A DNA stretch of 64,000 nt from positions 1,922,001 through 1,986,000 of the forward strand of contig OY752140.1 in NCBI GenBank assembly GCA_963573315.1, read 5' to 3'. The translations under genes were made by a program, and so were the position numbers. This DNA is from Entomortierella parvispora (lineage: Eukaryota; Mortierellomycota; Mortierellomycetes; Mortierellales; Mortierellaceae). A model generated the notes under the pieces. The model worked only from the letters and a program-made list of their open reading frames with translations. It did not search any database and was not told the DNA's origin. Positions 58,556 through 64,000 of the stretch are shown one piece after another; position 1 is the first letter of the stretch; every line of letters starts with the position of its first letter.

Positions 58556-58960
58556 TCAGAGACGTTTTTCATGTTTCGTGCACTCAAAAGGGTCGAATTC
58601 TACCTCCCTCCTGCATACGTGTCGAGCCCACAACTGCTCCCGGGTTGACCCTTCATTCAAATTCCATGCAAGGTCCCTTCCAAAAAGGTTACTTGCCCCT
58701 GGAGCGGAGCGGGCAACATTTGAGCCCCCCTCCACCAGGCCTCCTTCCACCTGCGTTGTGGGCGCTGCAATCAAGTTGTCACTGTCGTTGTTTGTTGTCG
58801 TCGCCGTCCTCTTTTTTATTATTATTATTTTTTTCACCATCGACACAAGGCACGGGCCAGTGCGCACCGTTTGTCCTTGACAAGGCGCATGCTGTCAATT
58901 ACCTGCTGACTCGCCGATAAGCTCTTGGCCGCAAATCATCTCCTCCATGGTAGGTTTCAT
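58556..58960 (-). CDS. Possible small two-exon gene, unknown product
   Basis: A model with exons 58903-58960 and 58556-58764 gives 88 residues. The donor (CAGCAG|GTAATT) and acceptor (TTGCAG|CG) are canonical and the phase is kept. The start MKPTMEEMICGQ and the end FDPFECTKHEKRL have ordinary protein composition, but plus-strand frames of similar length overlap, so chance cannot be excluded. I see no known domain, signal peptide or membrane segment. Confidence 0.28.
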
Positions 58961-59175
58961 CCCATACCATAACAAACCAAAAAAAAAAAAGAAAAAGAAA
59001 AAAAAAGAGCAGGTTAGTTCGTCGCGTCTTTTCGCGTCTTTTTTTTTGTGTTACTAAAATGGCCAAGACCCTTTTCATTTGTTTTTTCCCGCCAAAACGC
59101 CAAAACGAACAAGGCAAAAAAAAAGGTTGCGCCCCCACTCACATGTGTCCAATTGAGAATCTCACTTCCAAATCA
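58961..59175. other. Short spacer with poly-A/T runs
   Basis: This spacer contains A-rich runs near 58979-59008. No feature was supported. Confidence 0.4.
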
Positions 59176-59783
59176 TCAAGAAATTAGATGCCCCTTGCGG
59201 CCAATGGCACTGAAATACTCGGGGCTCTCGATCTGCGCTGCGCTGTTACGACGAAAATGACAATAGTAAGATGCAGGTTGTTTGCCGTGGTTGTAGTCAC
59301 TGACTGTTTTTGCCAATGGTAATCTCCAACACCACCTCTCTATCTCTTTCCCTTCATCACTATAAACATTTCTCTTTACTCTTTCTACGTCCTCAGGGGT
59401 CAATGCTTCACGGTGCCAGAAAATAAGGTTGTAATAGAACCGGGTGAACGAGTATCTACCTCAAGCAGTCAATGCTCGCATCGCCATGCTACAATCGACT
59501 TGTCTTCCGAAACAGTCCCTTAAAAGTCATTTCAGAATGAATAAAGCCAGTTCTGGTGTCCTTAACTGCTTCCTCCCAGTGCGATCGCCCTACCTGCTTT
59601 GCTTGCCTTTGCTGCTTCAAGACTCGCCTTTTTTCTGCTTGCTAGATTCGCCTTGGTGGCTGCCTTTGTTCCGTCAAGGGCTAGCTTCTCTGTTCTAAGG
59701 TTTTGGGCGTGTCGTCGGCTTCCACATGGCGAGCAATATATCGTTCCAGATATTTCCGACACCTGCCTTTTAGCACAGCGCAT
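59176..59783 (-). CDS. Possible small or decayed gene, unknown product
   Basis: Exons 59594-59783 and 59176-59459 join in phase through canonical GT-AG borders, giving up to 157 residues. The second exon has natural composition (FTRFYYNLIFWHREALTPED, then CHFRRNSAAQI). The first exon overlaps another open frame (CRKYLERYIARHVEADDT) that also looks coding, so the true first exon is uncertain or a frameshift has occurred. The segment may be a remnant of a larger gene. No family was recognised. Confidence 0.3.
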
Positions 59784-60183
59784 GATGGTTTACATAAATG
59801 GGTGCGGGGTCTGCTTCAAGGAGCGAAGGAGTGAGGGAGCGACGGGTGATAGTGCAGATACAAATGAATGAGTGGAAAAGAAAGAGAGAACAGTGGGATG
59901 TTGTTGTTTTCATGTATTGGCCTTTACTTTGCTTCTACTTTGGTGCACACCGCCAGCCAACTGACCTTGTCAATGATGGGCTTTCGCGGTCAACTCATCT
60001 CTGGGACTCACATGAAATGACAAAAACGTTATGGTTTTTTATATTATGATGCGAGGGGAAGGACTATATATATCTACATACAAATCTAAGGAAGCCAGGG
60101 AAATGCAAAAATGCGGGTGTGTGTGTGTGTGCAAGAGTGGGGAGGATAAACTTAAAGAGATAAGCGACTATCAAAGAGGGAAT
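59784..60183. other. 3' region downstream of elongation factor 3
   Basis: This holds the 3' untranslated region of the minus-strand EF3 gene, with a short GT repeat near 60117-60132. No gene was seen. Confidence 0.5.
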
Positions 60184-63100
60184 TTAGAATTCCTCCTCAG
60201 AGTCGGAAACCTCCTCACCACGCTTCTTGGCAGCAGCACGACGCTTCTGCTTCTCCTTGATCTCCTTGCGGGACAACTTGCGGGTAGACTTGACCTTCTC
60301 GACGTTACCGAAAGCGTCAACCTTGACCTCCTCCTCCTTCATCACGATCTTCTCCAAGTTCTTCTGAGTGTAGTTGTTACCGGTGACAACGAGCTTACCA
60401 GCATCAACAGACCACTTCTCGACGGTGACGGTGTCAGTGAACTCACGGTTGTGGGAAATAATGACAACTCCACCTCCGAACTCCTTGATGGCCTCAGACA
60501 AGGCACCAAGGGAGTCGCGATCCAAGTAGTTGGTGGGCTCGTCGAGAACCAACAAGTGAGGGTTGAGCCACATGGCAGCGGCAAGGACGACCTTGACCTT
60601 CTGACCACCGGAAAGACCGCGGATACGGCTGTGGGTGGCGAACTCGGCATCGAGACCGAGATCACCCAAGTGCTTCTCGACCTCAACAGCGGTCAAAGAG
60701 CGGGTCCAGGCACCAGCCTTGGCAGCCTCCTTGTCGTCAAAGGCCTGGAGGACCTTCTCGAAACCCCACTCCTCGAGCTTCTCACGAGCAATCCAGGCGT
60801 TGTCCTCATAAGAGCGGCCAACGAACTGAACCTCGTACTCGAAAGAGCGCTTGGCCTTGCGACGTCCATAAAGATCCTCGATCTGGACCTTCTCGATCTT
60901 CTCGTTGATCTCCCACTGGAAGAACTTCTTCATCTGGGCCTCCTCCTCGGGCGAGATCTGGCGAGTGGCCTTGTTAACCATCTCACGATCCTCACCATAC
61001 TGGTAACGCCAGCGAATATACTCGTTGGGGGTCTTGTCCAAATGTTGCTCGACGTGATGGAAAGCGTGCTGGGCGACGTAGGCGACACGCACGTTGGCGT
61101 GCTTGGTAACGACACCATCGGTAGGAACAGTCTCACCGGTCAAAACCTTGATGAGAGTGGACTTTCCGGCACCGTTAGGTCCAATGACGGCAACACGGGA
61201 GTTTAAGGAGACCTGGCAAGACATGTTCATGATGGTCAACTTGGAGGAACCGGGGTAGGCAAAGTCAATGTTCTGGAGCTTGACAAGGGCCTTATCCTTG
61301 GACTTGACACCGTCCAAGAAACCGGGCTCGGGGAGCTTGAAGGCAATGGGGGAAGCCGACAACTCGTAGTAGGACTTGCCCTGAGGGTACTGCTCAACGA
61401 ACTTTGACAAGTTACCCTTGTACTTCTTCAACTTACGGGTTTCGTAGTGAATAATACCGGTGCACACAGCGTCAAGGAATCCAGAGTCGTGGGAAACGAT
61501 CATGGAGGTGACGTTGGTCAAAGAGGTGAGGTAGTTCTGCAACCAGGCGACATTGGCAACGTCCAAATGGTTGGTGGGCTCATCCAACAACAAAATATCG
61601 GCGTTCATCAACATGGCACGGGCCAACTCGAGCTTCATCTTCCAACCACCGGAAAGGGATCCGACGGCCTGCTCCTGCTTCTCCTTGTCGAAACCGACAG
61701 ACTCGAGCATGGCAATGACATCAGCCTTCTCGAGGTTCTTGATCTTTTCATCGGCAAAAATGAAAGTGGCAACGGGGAGATCGGCATCCTCAGCCTGAAG
61801 GTTGTGCTCGACGAAGACGGTACGGAGCTCATCGGGGGAGGGGAAACCCTCGAGCTGGCCATCAGCAATGGCGCGCATGAGGGTCGACTTACCGACACCG
61901 TTGGGTCCGCAAAGACCGTAACGCTGACCTCGACGAAGGTTGAGGCGGGTCTTGTTCAACAAGATCATACCACCATAAGCGAGGGAGAACTCGCAGTCGC
62001 AGAGAAGCTCACCTTCCTCAACATCAGCAACAGCGGCGTTGGAAAGGGCGTTCTTGGCATCGTAATCGACGTAGAAAGCGTTGAGCTCCTCAGCAAGAGT
62101 AGCGACCTCAGCATCCGAGCCGATGACAGCGAGGTAGGGAACGACGGAAGCAACCCAGGCATCCTTCTCAAAGTTGCGGGAGGCAATCAACTCGGCGCAA
62201 AGAGTAGAGACATAGGCGAGGACGACGGCAGAGAAGGCATCCTCCTTGACAAAGGTGGCCTTCTCCTTGAGGACCTCGAGAACCTGGGCGGAAGAGACAG
62301 TGTAGGCAACAGTGACGACCTGGTCCTTGGAACCGGGCTCACCACCACCGACGCGAACCAAGGTGGAACGGGCACGCTCGGCAACGGAACGGAGCTCGGG
62401 GGAGGCACCGATCTCGATCATACGGTCCAAACCGGGCAAGAGCTTGGGCAAGAACTGAACGGCGTGAGCGGGGTTCTCGACGAGCTTGCACATGTTGTCG
62501 ATAATGACGGCGGTCTGGCGCTGAATGGAGGGGGTGCGCTCAGCAAGACCACGGACCAAGAGGGGGCACATGATGGCGAGAGTGGGCTCCTCGACGGTGG
62601 TGACGAAGGTGGTGGCGGCGAGCTGGTGAATGCAGTCGGCAGCCTCCTCAGGGCGGTTGATGCATCCAACCAAGTAGGGGATGGACGAGATCAAATCGGG
62701 GTTGCCGACAACGTTGAAGCAGTCGGTGATGGTCTTGGTGGCCTGGTCACGAACCTATACGTTTGATTTGATTTGGTTTGGTGGCAAGAGAATAAGGTCA
62801 GAAACACCGTCACTGTCACACGACGAAACCATCCGCCGCTTCTGAGTGGATGGGTCGCAGAGGTGATTGGAAAAAAAAGAGGGAAAAAAAGCAGTGGCAA
62901 AAATAACATACCTCGGGCTTGGAATCCCACATGGTCTCGCTGACAATAGGAATAATGTCAGAGAGAGCAGACGAGATCTGCTGGGGAGCAGTCTGGGTCA
63001 ATCCAGAGAGAATATCCAAGGCACCGATCTTGGAGTGCCACTTGGACTCCTTGATGGCGTGGAAGATGACAGGCAACAACAGACGGACGGCGTAGCGGGT

Positions 63101-63436
63101 GGGCAAAGCCATGATAGCCTTGGAGGCAACAGCGGCAGACTCACGGACAACGACCATCTTGTCAGAGTAGAGCTCAAAGACCTTGGGCATCTGGGGGATC
63201 AAGAAGGGCTCGCCAGCCTGGCCAAAGGCAGTGGCCAAGGAGCCGAGGGCAAGAAGAGCTCCCTCACGGTGAGGAACGGACTTCTTGTTCTCGAGGAGAG
63301 GCGAGAGGCTCTCGATAATAGCGACGGACTTGACAAGACCTTCGGACTTGGCGAAGGCAGCAAGGGCGTCAGCAGCGACTTGACGCTGCTCGGTGTTCTC
63401 GGCCTTGACGATGGCATCAATAAGTGGGGCGGACAT
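60184..63436 (-). CDS. TEF3: Translation elongation factor 3 (eEF3), ABC-F ATPase
   Basis: The exons 62912-63436 and 60184-62754 give 1,031 residues, near the 1,044 of yeast eEF3. This fungus-typical ribosome-bound ATPase drives release of E-site tRNA during each elongation cycle. An N-terminal HEAT-repeat domain (about 1-310) precedes two ABC domains. The Walker A motifs are GPNGVGKST and GPNGAGKST. The signature motifs are LSGGWKMKLELA and LSGGQKVKVVLA. The Walker B motifs are ILLLDEPTNHLD and LLVLDEPTNYLD. The second ABC domain holds the chromodomain-like insertion (YGEDREMVNKATRQI to VQFVGRSYE). The C-terminus is Lys-rich and ends SDSEEEF. Codon use is extremely biased toward C- and G-ending codons, the mark of high expression. 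That bias also creates long false antisense frames. Confidence 0.96.
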
Positions 63437-64000
63437 GGTGGGATATATACGAAAGCGGAAAGTAGAGGTGATGGGGGGTAAAGGGGATATAAGGTGAAAA
63501 GAGCGGAAGGGTGCGGTGGTTCTTTCTCGGAAGGAAGATGGTATGAGTGGGGCAGGGGGATGTCCCAGGTAGTGATGCCGGCAAAGGGGAGAGGGGAAGG
63601 GAAAGATCATTCCACTCCCGAAGAGATGTCCCTTTTATACATTGAAGAAAAAAAAAAAAAAAAAAAAAACTTTTTGGGTGACTGCTGTTTGGACGATTGG
63701 ACTTCATTTTAGCCTGTCTCAAAATAGAGAAGCCATGCGGCAGAAGAGAGGCGGAGAGGCAACACACATGCGCTGGGAGCACAGGGGACCGAGCGCACAG
63801 TACGGCCACCAACTGGAGCAGCTGGAAAGAGCGAGAGGAAAAAGAGTTTGATGAGGTGCAGCTCTGCCGCGGCACCAATTGAGGCCGATTGGACCTGGTC
63901 GTCAACAAACGCATGCCCTGTCTTGCTGCACCCAAACGGCTATTTCGGTGGGATGTTTTATCTCTGGACCACGTTTTTTTCATTGACTAGAACAAACAAA
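63437..64000. promoter_or_regulatory. Upstream region of elongation factor 3
   Basis: The leader next to the ATG is pyrimidine-rich on the coding strand. A 22-base poly-A (63648-63669) sits just upstream of the TATA box. A poly(dA:dT) tract next to a TATA box is common in strong fungal promoters. No other gene was seen to the window end. Confidence 0.55.
63632..63639 (-). promoter_or_regulatory. TATA box of elongation factor 3
   Basis: The sequence reads TATAAAAG on the minus strand, 196 bp upstream of the ATG at 63436, directly downstream of a poly(dA:dT) tract. Confidence 0.55.

Noticed and set aside
60031-62766. Long plus-strand open frames (391 and 439 codons) opposite EF3
   Set aside because: They are exact antisense to EF3. 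They arise because the highly biased codons of EF3 rarely give stop codons on the other strand. Their sequence is Leu/Gly/Val/Asp repeats with no domain.

Overview
The window reads as nuclear DNA of a filamentous, early-diverging fungus. I infer a Mucoromycota/Mortierellomycota-type genome. The reasons are that nearly every gene is split by short GT-AG introns, that a fungus-specific translation elongation factor 3 is present, that regulatory proteins carry long glutamine/serine-rich tracts, and that an NDC10-like tyrosine recombinase sits in a Crypton-type element. The species cannot be read from the sequence. All gene models below were built by hand from reading-frame phase and splice sites. 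No alignment or database search was run.

Layout, left to right. 1-672 (+) is the 3' part of a Rab7/Ypt7 GTPase. 2671-5724 (+) is a rhodanese plus tyrosine-phosphatase protein. 5948-7534 (-) is a REC114-like meiotic protein. 8035-8430 (+) is a small orphan protein. 9324-11968 (+) holds an EF-hand module directly followed by a mitochondrial carrier, as two genes or one fusion. 12275-13167 (+) is ATP synthase subunit g. 13510-17852 (-) is a SAM-domain kinesin with a very long glutamine tract. 18993-22092 (+) is an MFSD1-like transporter. 22156-22686 (-) is a MAPEG/MGST3 protein. 23775-27778 (+) is an MIT-domain protein. A tRNA-Thr gene (27946-28018, -) follows.

The middle (28033-50760) is mobile DNA broken by two host genes. 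A complete Ty3/gypsy LTR retrotransposon (28033-33934) sits 14 bp upstream of the tRNA gene. Then come the host genes for a peroxisomal hydratase 2 (34754-35873, +) and a polyglutamine bZIP factor (36508-38948, -). Next is a 785-bp Tc1/mariner-type element with perfect terminal inverted repeats (39962-40746). Joined exactly to its right end are two head-to-tail 5,006-bp copies of a Crypton-type element (40742-50760). Each copy encodes the same 1,097-residue tyrosine recombinase, and a CACTGTA heptamer lies at all three borders. This tandem Crypton pair is the most unusual object in the window.

The right part returns to host genes. These are a bHLH transcription factor (52618-54684, +), a His/Ala/Gly-rich nuclear-looking protein with weak GPS2-like features (54942-57877, -), two low-confidence small genes (58556-58960 and 59176-59783, both -), and elongation factor 3 (60184-63436, -). 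Neighbouring genes show no shared pathway, as expected for a eukaryotic chromosome. Several pairs are divergent and probably share promoter regions (REC114-like/8035, kinesin/MFSD1-like, MGST3/MIT).
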